In this document: positions 1-8,674 of the stretch, one piece after another
Numbering within the stretch: the first letter of the stretch is position 1
Layout of the letters: each line of letters opens with the position of its first letter
Assembly: GCA_964531385.1 (NCBI GenBank)
Contig: CAZHGC010000014.1
Coordinates: 1 to 64,000, forward strand
From: MGBC114079 sp964531385
GTDB lineage: Bacteria > Bacillota > Clostridia > Lachnospirales > CAG-274
Direction of reading: 5' to 3'
Length of the DNA: 64,000 bases
Position numbers and translations under genes: made by a program
Notes under the pieces: generated by a model
What the model was told of the DNA's origin: nothing
Seen by the model: only the letters and a program-made list of their open reading frames with translations
Database searches by the model: none

Positions 1-167
1 GGAGAATTTTTTGTTAAACAGTAGATTGTTTCTTGTAATAAAATTTATAAGAAATTAGATTGGAAACAAAAAATTTGTAGCGACCCGAGAGGGGAAAATG
101 CGGGAGCGAGTAGCGAAAGCTACGGAGTAGCATTTTAAGTGGAGAATTTTTTGTTAAACAGTAGATT
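1..167. repeat. 27-bp direct repeat pair flanking a structured segment
   Basis: Positions 1-27 and 141-167 are identical over 27 bases and lie 140 bases apart. Between them is a segment able to fold: an outer stem AAAATGC (95-101) with GCATTTT (130-136) encloses a hairpin GTAGC-GAAA-GCTAC (110-123) capped by a GNRA-type tetraloop. Since the window opens exactly on the first copy, the repeat may continue upstream. I do not recognise the element; it could be an intergenic repeat family or part of an untranslated RNA. Confidence 0.6.
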
Positions 168-194
168 TGTTATTATAGTTACAATTAAAACTGA

Positions 195-223
195 CCTCAA
201 AAATTACTTCGGTATTTTTGGGG
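195..223 (+). terminator. Hairpin with UUCG loop, possible terminator
   Basis: CCTCAAAAAT..AC pairs with GTATTTTTGGGG around a TTCG tetraloop, with one bulged T and one G-U pair. Only a weak T-run follows (ttgttttc), so termination of an upstream transcript is plausible but not certain. The rest of 224-375 is AT-rich; I see no convincing promoter there. Confidence 0.35.
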
Positions 224-375
224 AATTGTTTTCATAATTTTTGAACGATGTTTGTTTTGAAAATTTTGAACAATTTGAATTGTTTTTTGAAGTTTTTGAA
301 TATTCTTATATTACGGAAAATTTTTTCCTTTTTGATGTTTGAATATTTTATTTTGCGATTGGGGACGATGAGGCT

Positions 376-3186
376 ATGAAAAAAATATATATTATCGGAA
401 CGATTTTGATTGCTGTTTTGATAATTGGAACGTGCATATATTTGAGTATTGGCGACAGGTACGCATATGAAGAATTTGAATATAGCACACCGTTGAGAAA
501 GGAGAACGAAAGAGGGGTAAATGTTTCGTTCGAAAAAAAAGACGGTTTTGCATATATTATTTCAAATGTTGTTACTTCAAATAAAGTTGCGGCACTTACT
601 TTTGACGATGTTCCAAGCATTGAAACGGCTAATTTAATTATGGATATTCTCGATGAAAATTCATTTAAGGGAACTTTTTTTATTAAAGGTTCGAGGATTT
701 ATGAAGAACCGGATTTGCCGAAAGCTATTGTCGAAAGAGGTCATTTTATTGGAAACGCAACTTTGACGGGAAATTCAAAGTTTGACAAGTTTTCGAAAGA
801 CGATATGATAAAAGAATTTTTGGAGACAAATGAACTTGTTAAAAATGCGGTTGGGTTTTCTCCTGATTATTTCAGAAGCAGAGGTTCTTATAATCAAAAT
901 GTGCTTTCGGCGGCGTTTTCGGCAGGGCTTAAAGCGGCTGTTCCTTACACAGTTAAAATTGATGAAAACTCGATTAAGGACAAGGACAAAGCTGAAAGGT
1001 TTGTTCGATATATGAAAAGAGGGGCGGTTATTTCCGTTGACGCATCTAAAACAGAGAATTTGGGCGATATGCTTAAATTGCTTTTGGAAAGCTCCAAAAA
1101 TGCAGGGGTTTCGTTTGTTTCAATTGGTGAGCTTGAAAAAATGCACAATCCTGATTTGATTGAAAATTATAATTTCGATTATGAAGATTCGGGAAAATTT
1201 GACATTTTGAGAAGAGTTAATGCGGCGGACAACATTGCAACCCTTACTTTTGACGGAATTGGAAACGGAAATCTTATTTCGGGAATTTTAAATGCTCTTG
1301 ATGAAAAAGGCGTTAAAGCTGTGTTTTTTGTTTCCGGCGAAGAGGCTCAAAACAAAAAAGAAATTGTTTCCGAAATTATTAAACGTGGTCATAAGATTGG
1401 AAGTAACCTTATGGGCGGGAAAAACATCGATTCTATGAATTTTGACGAAACATACAAAGAAGTTAGGGAAGCGAACGAAGTTTTTCAAAGTCAATTTGGA
1501 TTTGTTCCAAAATATGTTAGACCTAAAAACGGAAAGACAAACGCATTTCTTTCGAATATTGCAAAGCATACAAATCAAATTGCTATGACATACAGCAACA
1601 ATCCGCTTGACAAAAATATGATTTCCGCAAGCGAGATTTCCGAAAAGGTTGTTGGGAAAATTAAAAAGGGCGATATTATTATTTTGAACGGAGACACAAA
1701 CAAAGAGGTTATTTCCGCAATTGCTCTTATTTATGACGGTCTTAACGAAAAAGGCTTTAGGCTTGTTTCTTTTGATGAATTGTATAACAGTCCTAAATTT
1801 GTTGAAAGTATTTCTTATGTTCAGAAGAAAGTTGTTAAGGAACAAAAACAGGCGGAAAAAGCTGTTAAGAAAGATGAAAAAACAGAAGAAGTTGACGAGC
1901 CGAACGTTGAATTTGACGAAAGTGTTTTTTCTTATGCACGAACAACAGCAAAAAGAGTTGCACTTACTTTTGACGGGCTTGGCGATGAAAAAATGATTGA
2001 CGGAATACTTGGAGAACTTGAAAAAGCTAACATTAAGGCGACTTTCTTTATTCCGGTTTCAAAAATTTCCGAAAATATTTCGCTTGTTTCAAAAATTAAA
2101 GAAAAAGGTCACGAAATTGAACTTAATACATCTTCAAAGGCGAGCTCCGGAAATTATTCCGTTGCTTACAATGAAATTTTGGAGGGTAAAAAATCATTTA
2201 AAGAAAATTTTGGACTTGATATTAAATATGTCAGACCGTCTTTTGGAAAGTACAACGATGAATTTTTGAAAGCGGCTTCTGTTCTTGAAAAAAAGGTTGT
2301 TACTTACAGCAAAAATCCGCTTGACGGAAAAATGATTAGCAGTTCGGAAATTATGGAGTATATTCAAAAGAAAATTACAAGAGGGGAAATTATTTTGCTT
2401 AATTCTGACAAAAACCCCGCTGTTATTGAGGCTATTCCTCAAATTGTTGATTTTGTCAGAGATATTGGATATGATTTTACAACGATTGATGATTTATATA
2501 ACGGACAATATGAAGTTAAACCATTTGAAGAAATTCCAAATCACGATTCCATAAAAATTAATTATAGATTTCCGGATACGCCACCTAAATTTATTGAAAG
2601 CATTCCAAACAACGAAAACAAAGTGTTTATTACTTTTGATGACTGGGGCGGAGACAAAGTTGTTACGGAAATTTTGGACGTTCTTGAAGAAAAAAATGTT
2701 AAGGCAAGCTTTTTCCTTCGTGCCGCAGGGGTTGAAAATAACGTTAATCTTGCAAAGGCTATTTCGGAAGCGGGACACGATGTTGCAAGCCACACTTATG
2801 CACATACTGATATTATTGACCTTAGCAAAGAGGAACTTCAAGAGGATTTATATAGGGCACACGTGGTTATTACGGAGGCAATTCAAAGATGCCCTGAGTC
2901 ATTTATGAGGCCACCGAGACTTTATGAAGATGCGGAAAGTCTTAGGGCTGTTAAAGCTATGGGCTATAGGGGGATTATGTCTGCCGATGTTAGCTCTCAC
3001 GACTGGGAAGAGGGGCTTAGTGCGGAAAGCATTAAACGTGATATTTTGAACAGAACGAAGAGCGGAACGATTATTATTTTGCATATGCTTAACGATGCAA
3101 AAGGATACGAGATTTTGGGAGATTTGATTGACCAGCTTAGAGCGAAAGGTTTTGAATTTGGCAAAATTTCAGAATATGTAGGATAA
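376..3186 (+). CDS. Membrane-anchored protein with four tandem NodB-like (polysaccharide deacetylase) domains
   Basis: 936 residues. An N-terminal membrane anchor (about 3-25) puts the rest outside the cell. Four carbohydrate-esterase-4 (NodB) type domains begin near residues 70, 287, 527 and 749. Only the fourth looks catalytic: TFDD (753-756), the metal-binding HTYAH (806-810), RPP (845-847) and LH (902-903). Domain 1 keeps TFDD (75-78) but has no HxxxH; domains 2 and 3 read TFDG (291-294, 531-534) and also lack it. A charged Lys/Glu linker (about 485-512) separates domains 2 and 3. The family removes acetyl groups from N-acetylated sugars in peptidoglycan or exopolysaccharide. It is the first gene of a polysaccharide locus, 18 bases ahead of the synthase. 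My inference is deacetylation of the nascent polymer, with domains 1-3 as non-catalytic glycan-binding modules. ATG 376 follows a weak purine-rich ribosome site. Confidence 0.9.
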   Translation: MKKIYIIGTILIAVLIIGTCIYLSIGDRYAYEEFEYSTPLRKENERGVNVSFEKKDGFAYIISNVVTSNKVAALTFDDVPSIETANLIMDILDENSFKGTFFIKGSRIYEEPDLPKAIVERGHFIGNATLTGNSKFDKFSKDDMIKEFLETNELVKNAVGFSPDYFRSRGSYNQNVLSAAFSAGLKAAVPYTVKIDENSIKDKDKAERFVRYMKRGAVISVDASKTENLGDMLKLLLESSKNAGVSFVSIGELEKMHNPDLIENYNFDYEDSGKFDILRRVNAADNIATLTFDGIGNGNLISGILNALDEKGVKAVFFVSGEEAQNKKEIVSEIIKRGHKIGSNLMGGKNIDSMNFDETYKEVREANEVFQSQFGFVPKYVRPKNGKTNAFLSNIAKHTNQIAMTYSNNPLDKNMISASEISEKVVGKIKKGDIIILNGDTNKEVISAIALIYDGLNEKGFRLVSFDELYNSPKFVESISYVQKKVVKEQKQAEKAVKKDEKTEEVDEPNVEFDESVFSYARTTAKRVALTFDGLGDEKMIDGILGELEKANIKATFFIPVSKISENISLVSKIKEKGHEIELNTSSKASSGNYSVAYNEILEGKKSFKENFGLDIKYVRPSFGKYNDEFLKAASVLEKKVVTYSKNPLDGKMISSSEIMEYIQKKITRGEIILLNSDKNPAVIEAIPQIVDFVRDIGYDFTTIDDLYNGQYEVKPFEEIPNHDSIKINYRFPDTPPKFIESIPNNENKVFITFDDWGGDKVVTEILDVLEEKNVKASFFLRAAGVENNVNLAKAISEAGHDVASHTYAHTDIIDLSKEELQEDLYRAHVVITEAIQRCPESFMRPPRLYEDAESLRAVKAMGYRGIMSADVSSHDWEEGLSAESIKRDILNRTKSGTIIILHMLNDAKGYEILGDLIDQLRAKGFEFGKISEYVG

Positions 3187-3204
3187 GTTTTGGGGGAGGT
3201 AATT

Positions 3205-5052
3205 ATGTCTGTTTTTAATTTTAAAAAAAAGAAAAACGAAGAAGTTCTTATGGTTACGAAACAAGACAGACGACTTTTGACTTATGTTAAGGACAAAGAA
3301 AACATAAGAACGAAATTTGACAGACGTTCGGAACTTGAAGATGACGGAGAGTATATTAAAAATATGGGCGATTATAATTTGAGATATATTGCCCAATATG
3401 ATGTTAAAATTAAAGATAAAAAAGCTAACAAAAAATATTTTAATGCAAAATCGAGAGATATTTCAACAACAGGTATGCTTATGGATATTGAAGATGACGG
3501 ATTTGCGGCAGAAATGGGCGACGAGATTAAAGTTAAATTTTCGATTAAGCCCGGAACTATGCCGGAGGGGTTTGAGTCTAAAATTAAAATTAAAGCGGAA
3601 GTTGTTAGAATTGCGGAAACAGATGATGATGGGAACATTAAATCCGTTGGTATTAAATTTAAAGAAAATCTTGGCAAATATATACGAAGAAGAAGAGGTT
3701 TTTATTCTTTGAGTATGGCCAGTTTGTTTATGTTTATCGTTATTTTGCTTGTTATGCTTATGCGTGCGGAAAGTGTTATTTACTTTAAATATAACAAGAT
3801 GTTGTATTTGTACAGTATTCTTGCGGCGAGCTTTTTGCTTTCAAGATATTTTTTCGGGTTTTTATACAGAGCTGTTCCGATTAATCCGGATTTTACGCCG
3901 GGAGTTACAGTTATTATTCCTTGTTTTAACGAGGAAGAATGGATTTCAAGAACTATTATAAGCTGTGTTAATCAGGATTATCCAATTGACAAACTTGAAA
4001 TTATTGTTGTTGATGATTGTTCGAACGACAATTCTCTTGAAAAAATTAAAGAAACGGTTGAGCGTATTCACAGAGAGGGCGAAAGATTTAACACGAAAGA
4101 GCGTGTTAAATGGTTTAAACAGCCGACAAACAAAGGAAAAAGAGACGCTTTGGCTGTTGGTGCAAAAATGGCAAAGCACGAACTTGTTGTTTTTGTTGAC
4201 TCGGACAGCTTTTTGGAGCCGGTTGCCATAAGAAATCTTGTTCAGCCTTTTCAGGACCCTAAAATGGGCGGTGTTACAGGAAGGACAGACGTTGAAAACA
4301 AATATACAAATGGGCTTACAAAAATGCAAACAGTTCGTTATTATGTTGCGTTTCGAGTTATGAAAGCGGCAGAAGCTTATTTTGATTGTGCAACTTGTCT
4401 TTCCGGACCTATTTCTTGTTATCGCAAAGATTTGGTTCTTGAAAATTTGCACGATTGGCTTAATCAAAAATTTTTGGGACACCCTGCAACTTTTGGCGAT
4501 GATAGAAGTTTGACAAATTTTATTTTGAGAACACACAGAACGAGTTATCAAGATACTGCTGTTTGTTCAACGATTGTTCCGACCAAATATGACCAATTTC
4601 TTAAACAACAGATGAGGTGGAAGAGGTCGTGGCTTAGAGAGTCTCTTATTGCGGGTAGTTTCATTTGGAAGAAAGAGCCGTTTATGTCTTTATTTTTCTA
4701 TATGGGGCTTCTTGTTCCGATTGCTGCACCGATTGTTGTTATTTACAATTTTATTTATGTTCCGATTGTCAACAGTGTTTTTCCAACGACTTTTTTGCTT
4801 GGGCTTTTGCTTATGGCATTGCTTATGAGTTTTGCCGACCTTTTTTACAAGCGGAGTAGTCTTTGGTTTTGGGGAATGGTGTTCTGTTTGTTTTATGAGG
4901 GTGTTTTGCTTTGGCAAATGCCGGTTGCTTGGTTCACTTTTTGGAAGTCGACCTGGGGAACGAGAATGACTCCTCAAGATATTGAGGCACAGAGGAAGAA
5001 AGAAGAGAGAAAGCTAAAACGCAAGGGGGTTTTCAAAAGTGAAGCAAAATGA
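3205..5052 (+). CDS. PilZ domain-glycosyltransferase family 2 fusion, processive polysaccharide synthase
   Basis: 615 residues from ATG 3205; the site GGGGGAGG (3192-3199) fits this start, not the upstream in-frame TTG at 3190. Residues about 57-165 form a PilZ-like domain with the DxSxxG motif (85-90), while the usual RxxxR reads RYIAQ (60-64), the second Arg being Gln. Two membrane helices follow (about 168-186, 199-221), then a GT2 core: VDD near 270, DSD (332-334), GDDR (431-434) and QQMRW (468-472), the signature of processive beta-glycan synthases such as cellulose, PNAG and hyaluronan synthases. Three more hydrophobic segments lie near the C-terminus. In BcsA the PilZ domain follows the catalytic core; here it precedes it. 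Inferred role: synthesis and export of an extracellular polysaccharide under c-di-GMP control. The product cannot be read from sequence. Confidence 0.9.
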   Translation: MSVFNFKKKKNEEVLMVTKQDRRLLTYVKDKENIRTKFDRRSELEDDGEYIKNMGDYNLRYIAQYDVKIKDKKANKKYFNAKSRDISTTGMLMDIEDDGFAAEMGDEIKVKFSIKPGTMPEGFESKIKIKAEVVRIAETDDDGNIKSVGIKFKENLGKYIRRRRGFYSLSMASLFMFIVILLVMLMRAESVIYFKYNKMLYLYSILAASFLLSRYFFGFLYRAVPINPDFTPGVTVIIPCFNEEEWISRTIISCVNQDYPIDKLEIIVVDDCSNDNSLEKIKETVERIHREGERFNTKERVKWFKQPTNKGKRDALAVGAKMAKHELVVFVDSDSFLEPVAIRNLVQPFQDPKMGGVTGRTDVENKYTNGLTKMQTVRYYVAFRVMKAAEAYFDCATCLSGPISCYRKDLVLENLHDWLNQKFLGHPATFGDDRSLTNFILRTHRTSYQDTAVCSTIVPTKYDQFLKQQMRWKRSWLRESLIAGSFIWKKEPFMSLFFYMGLLVPIAAPIVVIYNFIYVPIVNSVFPTTFLLGLLLMALLMSFADLFYKRSSLWFWGMVFCLFYEGVLLWQMPVAWFTFWKSTWGTRMTPQDIEAQRKKEERKLKRKGVFKSEAK

Positions 5053-7492
5053 TGATTTGCAAGATAAGGATTTTGAAAATGCTGATTTTGCGGAAAAAGA
5101 ATTTGAAAAAGAAGATGTTTTACATATGACAGAAGAGGACAGCGAGGGGAAGACGGAAGAGACGGAAGAGGACAGCGAGGAAGAAACGGAACGTTTTGAC
5201 GAGACGAGAGAGACGGAAGAGGACAGCGAGGGGAAGACGGAAGAGACGAAAGAAGACAGCGAGGAAGAAACGGAACGTTTTGACGAGACGAGAGAGACGG
5301 AAGAGGACANNNNNNNNNNNNNNNNNNNNNNNNNNNNNNNNNNNNNNNNNNNNNNNNNNNNNNNNNNNNNNNNNNNNNNNNNNNNNNNNNNNNNNNNNNN
5401 NNNNNNNNNTTTTGACGAGACGAGAGAGACGGAAGAGGACAGCGAGGGGAAGACGGAAGAGACGGAAGAGGACAGCGAGGGGAAGACGGAAGAGACGAAA
5501 GAAGACAGCGAGGAAGAAACGGAACGTTTTGACGAGACGGGAGAGACGGAAGAGACAAGAAAAGAGGAAGTTTTTAATGCTGACGAATTTATTGGGTTTA
5601 AAGGAAAAGAGGATATTGCCGAAGACGGTTTGAGTTCTCTTGGATATGAAATTCCGAAAGAATTTAAGCGGAAAAATGTGCGTAAACTTTTTCGGTCGAT
5701 TGTTCAGGGGGCTGTTATTATTTTTCTTACAACCCTTATTCTTATTGCTGTTTTTGACTGGGAAGAATATGTTCCCGTTGATAAAACGGAATATGCTCAC
5801 GATAACGGATTTATTACGATTTCTTATTTTGGCGTTGACAGAACAAGGAAAAAAACTCTTATTGATGACGATATGCTTGAAAAGCACCTTACAGCTCTTA
5901 AAAATTCGGGATATGTTACAATTAGCCAGCAAGATGTTATTGATTATTATAAAAACGGGAAGAAACTTCCCGAAAGAGCGTTATATCTCATTTTTGAAGA
6001 CGGAAGAAGAGATTCAAGCCTTTTTGCACAGCCTATTCTTGAAAAAAATAATTTTAAGGCAAGTATGATGACTTATGCCGATAAATTTATTAAAAAAGAC
6101 TCTAAGTTTTTGCAACCTGATGATTTGGAAAGTATGACGGAAAATTCTTTTTGGGAACTTGGAACAAACGGTTACAGGTTTGAATATATAAACGTTTTTG
6201 ACAGATATGAAAATTTTGTTGGAAAAATTAATCAAGACCAATATAACGAAATTTCCAAATATATGGAAGACGATTATAACCATTATCTTATGGACTTTAT
6301 TCGAGATGAGGACAGGATAAGCGTTGAAACTCGTGAACAAATGGAAGAGCGTCTTGTTTGGGATTATAACAAAATTAATGAGCTTTATACAAAAAATATC
6401 GGTTATGTTCCGGGGGCATATGTTATTATGCACGCAAACGGTTTGGACAACGATTCTAATGAGCTTGTCAGAACGGTTAACTTCAGAGAGGCGAAAAAAC
6501 TTTTTGATTTTATGTTTACAAGAGAGGGCGAGTGTCTTTCTGGAAAAAATGATGATTTGTTTACTCTTACACGTATGGAAGCTTTGCCTTATTGGCAAAC
6601 AAATCATTTGCTTATGCGAATTAAAGATGATACCAAAATGGATATGAATTTTGTTGTTGGAGATGCCGAAAGGGCGGAAAAATGGCAAACATTGAAGGGT
6701 GTTGCCGAATTTGAAAAAAATAATATTATTTTGACTTCACCACCAAATGAAGAAGCTTTTATTAAAATTAAAGAAAGCGGAGAATATTCTGATTTCCAAT
6801 TGTCTTGCACTTTGGGCGGAAACGTTATTGGACAGCAAACAATTTATATGAGAACGGACAATGACAAAAAGAATTATATTTCGTTGAGGCTTAAAGACAA
6901 CGTTGCGTATGTTGAAAGATGCGAAAACGGCAAAGTTCGCAAAATTAAAGAATTTGATTTGCGAGAGGCTGTTGATAAGCCGGTTCCTGTTTCTGATGAT
7001 GAGATGAGGAAAGGGGCTAGGGTTGAAGAACAGAAGCTTAAAGTTGAAGAAGTTTTATATACTGATAACGAAAAAGAAGAAACAGACGAGCTTGACAAAA
7101 GACAGAAAGAAGAAAGAGAAGCTTTATCGGTTTCGGAAGGTTCGCCGGAATATGTTCCTAAGTTTAGCGTTAACGATATTGGAAACAGAAGAGTGTTTGT
7201 TACTTTGAAAGGCGACACTATGACGCTTAAAGTTGACGACGTTGTTGTTGATGATAATATTAAGCTTGGCGGAGGAATTGAAAAAGGTTTTGTTGGCATT
7301 GGTTCGGAAAGAAGCGAATTTAATCAACGTGATGATGTTTATGATGCTGTTTTTACGGATTTGTTTGTTTCGGATATTAACGATATTGAAAAAGTTATTT
7401 TTGACACACGTCTTTCGGACGCCGACAAGGCGAGAAACTATGTTAAAGAGCGTTGGGACGCTGTTCTTGACTGGTTTATTGAGAATTTGTAA
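5039..7492 (+). CDS. Membrane protein with acidic 28-residue tandem repeats and deacetylase-like extracellular region
   Basis: The GTG start at 5039 overlaps the synthase gene by 14 bases and has AAGGGGG (5023-5029) upstream. An acidic N-terminal region holds an 84-nt (28-residue) repeat that begins EDSEGKTEETEEDSEEETER and ends in FDETRETE; it is interrupted by 100 N (5310-5409), so the true length is unknown. A single membrane helix (nt about 5682-5756) follows, with the repeats presumably cytoplasmic. The extracellular part has a degenerate NodB-like block (ISYFGVD, then LIFEDGRRDS) and a C-terminal beta-rich region resembling concanavalin-type sugar-binding domains; no complete catalytic triad is visible. 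Overlap with the synthase gene suggests translational coupling. I infer an accessory or export partner of the synthase; no enzyme activity is claimed. Confidence 0.85.
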   Translation: MKQNDDLQDKDFENADFAEKEFEKEDVLHMTEEDSEGKTEETEEDSEEETERFDETRETEEDSEGKTEETKEDSEEETERFDETRETEEDXXXXXXXXXXXXXXXXXXXXXXXXXXXXXXXXXXFDETRETEEDSEGKTEETEEDSEGKTEETKEDSEEETERFDETGETEETRKEEVFNADEFIGFKGKEDIAEDGLSSLGYEIPKEFKRKNVRKLFRSIVQGAVIIFLTTLILIAVFDWEEYVPVDKTEYAHDNGFITISYFGVDRTRKKTLIDDDMLEKHLTALKNSGYVTISQQDVIDYYKNGKKLPERALYLIFEDGRRDSSLFAQPILEKNNFKASMMTYADKFIKKDSKFLQPDDLESMTENSFWELGTNGYRFEYINVFDRYENFVGKINQDQYNEISKYMEDDYNHYLMDFIRDEDRISVETREQMEERLVWDYNKINELYTKNIGYVPGAYVIMHANGLDNDSNELVRTVNFREAKKLFDFMFTREGECLSGKNDDLFTLTRMEALPYWQTNHLLMRIKDDTKMDMNFVVGDAERAEKWQTLKGVAEFEKNNIILTSPPNEEAFIKIKESGEYSDFQLSCTLGGNVIGQQTIYMRTDNDKKNYISLRLKDNVAYVERCENGKVRKIKEFDLREAVDKPVPVSDDEMRKGARVEEQKLKVEEVLYTDNEKEETDELDKRQKEEREALSVSEGSPEYVPKFSVNDIGNRRVFVTLKGDTMTLKVDDVVVDDNIKLGGGIEKGFVGIGSERSEFNQRDDVYDAVFTDLFVSDINDIEKVIFDTRLSDADKARNYVKERWDAVLDWFIENL
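5134..5558 (+). repeat. 84-bp in-frame tandem repeat, interrupted by an assembly gap
   Basis: Units of 84 nt encode 28 acidic residues each. Two units precede the gap; part of one and a rearranged version with an extra 33-nt sub-repeat follow it. If whole units are missing, the true gap is 52 + 84k bases, which like 100 leaves remainder 1 on division by 3. That is why the frame stays open across the N run. Confidence 0.85.
5310..5409. other. Assembly gap, 100 N
   Basis: Exactly 100 N, the usual placeholder for a gap of unknown size, located inside the 84-bp repeat. Confidence 0.97.
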
Positions 7493-7500
7493 TTTTGTTG

Positions 7501-7548
7501 TGCCGCATAATTTGAAATTAAATTTTTAATTATGCGGCAAGTGTTTTT
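7501..7548 (+). terminator. Hairpin between repeat protein and GH18-like gene, possible (partial) terminator
   Basis: TGCCGCATAATT (7501-7512) pairs perfectly with AATTATGCGGCA (7528-7539); a short T-run follows (7543-7548). The next gene starts 23 bases later, so this may only reduce read-through. Confidence 0.5.
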
Positions 7549-7570
7549 ATATTAAGTTAAGAGGTGAATT

Positions 7571-8632
7571 ATGAAATTTAGAAGAAAAATTTGTTTTGTT
7601 TTAATGTTTTTGTTTGTTTTTAGTTTGGCTGCCTGCACAAAAGCCGAAGAGAACAATTTTGACTCGAATATTGATAAGAAAGGTGAGTTTTCTGCATGGA
7701 TTGCTTATTGGGACATTGACAACGGAATTAAAGAATTGTCAAAAGTTGGTGAAAATATTTCTTCTGTTTCAGCTTTTGCCTTGTATTTTAAAAATGACGG
7801 AAGTCTTTTTGTTCCTGATGCTATTAGAGAAAAATACAGCGAAATTTCGAATTTGACACACAAAAATAACGTTAATTTTTATATGTGTGTTGTTAATGAC
7901 GTTGTTGACGGAAACGGAAACGTTGTTCAGAAAGATACGAACGTTATTAAAAAGCTTTTGGGCGACCAAAAAGAAAGAAACAGACATATTGACGAGCTTA
8001 TTTCTTTTGCAACAAGCAACGGTTATTTTGGAATTGAAATCGATTATGAAAAGCTTGATGAAACGGTTTGGCCGAATTTTGTTACTTTTTGCAAGGAACT
8101 TCACGAAAAATGTGTTTCCAAAAATTTGGATTTGAGGGTTGTTCTTGAGCCGAAAGCACCTTTGGACAGATATACTCTTCCAGACGGACCTGAATATATT
8201 ATGATGGCATATAATTTATATGGGGCATCTACCGAACCGGGACCGAAAGCGGATTTGGAGTTTATTAGGGCTCTTGCTGAAAAAATGAATAAAGTTTCGG
8301 GCAAAAAATGGTTTGCTTTTTCGGCAGGCGGGTTTGACTGGCAAACGGGAGGCGAAGTTTCCGATGTTACAGAGACGGAGGCTTTGAATCTTATAAATAT
8401 ATACAAATGTTTGCCGGCAAGAGACGAAAAAAGTGGTTGTCTTTATTTTTATTATACGGATACTTCCGGAAAAGACCACACTGTTTGGTATGCTGATAAC
8501 ATAACTTTTAATATATGGACGAATACAGCGAAAGAATGTGGTTATGAAAACGTTTATCTTTGGAGATTTGGGGGGAATACATCTGCAACGCTTGAACAAT
8601 TTGGCCGACAAAATGAGTCTTTGGCTCAATAG
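7571..8632 (+). CDS. Lipoprotein with glycoside hydrolase family 18-like domain
   Basis: 353 residues. A lipoprotein signal with lipobox LAAC (Cys22) implies attachment to the outer face of the membrane. The body resembles GH18 (chitinase-like) barrels: AYWD near 45, then FGIEIDYE (153-160), matching the DxxDxDxE catalytic signature with the terminal DxE conserved (Asp158, Glu160), and late aromatic strands (MMAYNLYG, WFAFSAGGFDW, VYLWRFGG). GH18 enzymes use substrate-assisted catalysis on N-acetylglucosamine polymers. The site AGAGGTG sits about 6 bases before ATG 7571. Lying after a synthase and deacetylases, it may trim or release the polymer. Related non-catalytic proteins exist, so activity is likely but not certain. 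Confidence 0.85.
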   Translation: MKFRRKICFVLMFLFVFSLAACTKAEENNFDSNIDKKGEFSAWIAYWDIDNGIKELSKVGENISSVSAFALYFKNDGSLFVPDAIREKYSEISNLTHKNNVNFYMCVVNDVVDGNGNVVQKDTNVIKKLLGDQKERNRHIDELISFATSNGYFGIEIDYEKLDETVWPNFVTFCKELHEKCVSKNLDLRVVLEPKAPLDRYTLPDGPEYIMMAYNLYGASTEPGPKADLEFIRALAEKMNKVSGKKWFAFSAGGFDWQTGGEVSDVTETEALNLINIYKCLPARDEKSGCLYFYYTDTSGKDHTVWYADNITFNIWTNTAKECGYENVYLWRFGGNTSATLEQFGRQNESLAQ

Positions 8633-8674
8633 GTTGGGTTGTTTTACAACAAATTTAAAAGGGGGAGTTTTATT

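Noticed and set aside
5310..5409. Natural insertion or phase-variable frameshift in the repeat protein
   Set aside because: Exactly 100 N is an assembly placeholder; both flanks are in the same frame and repeat phase.
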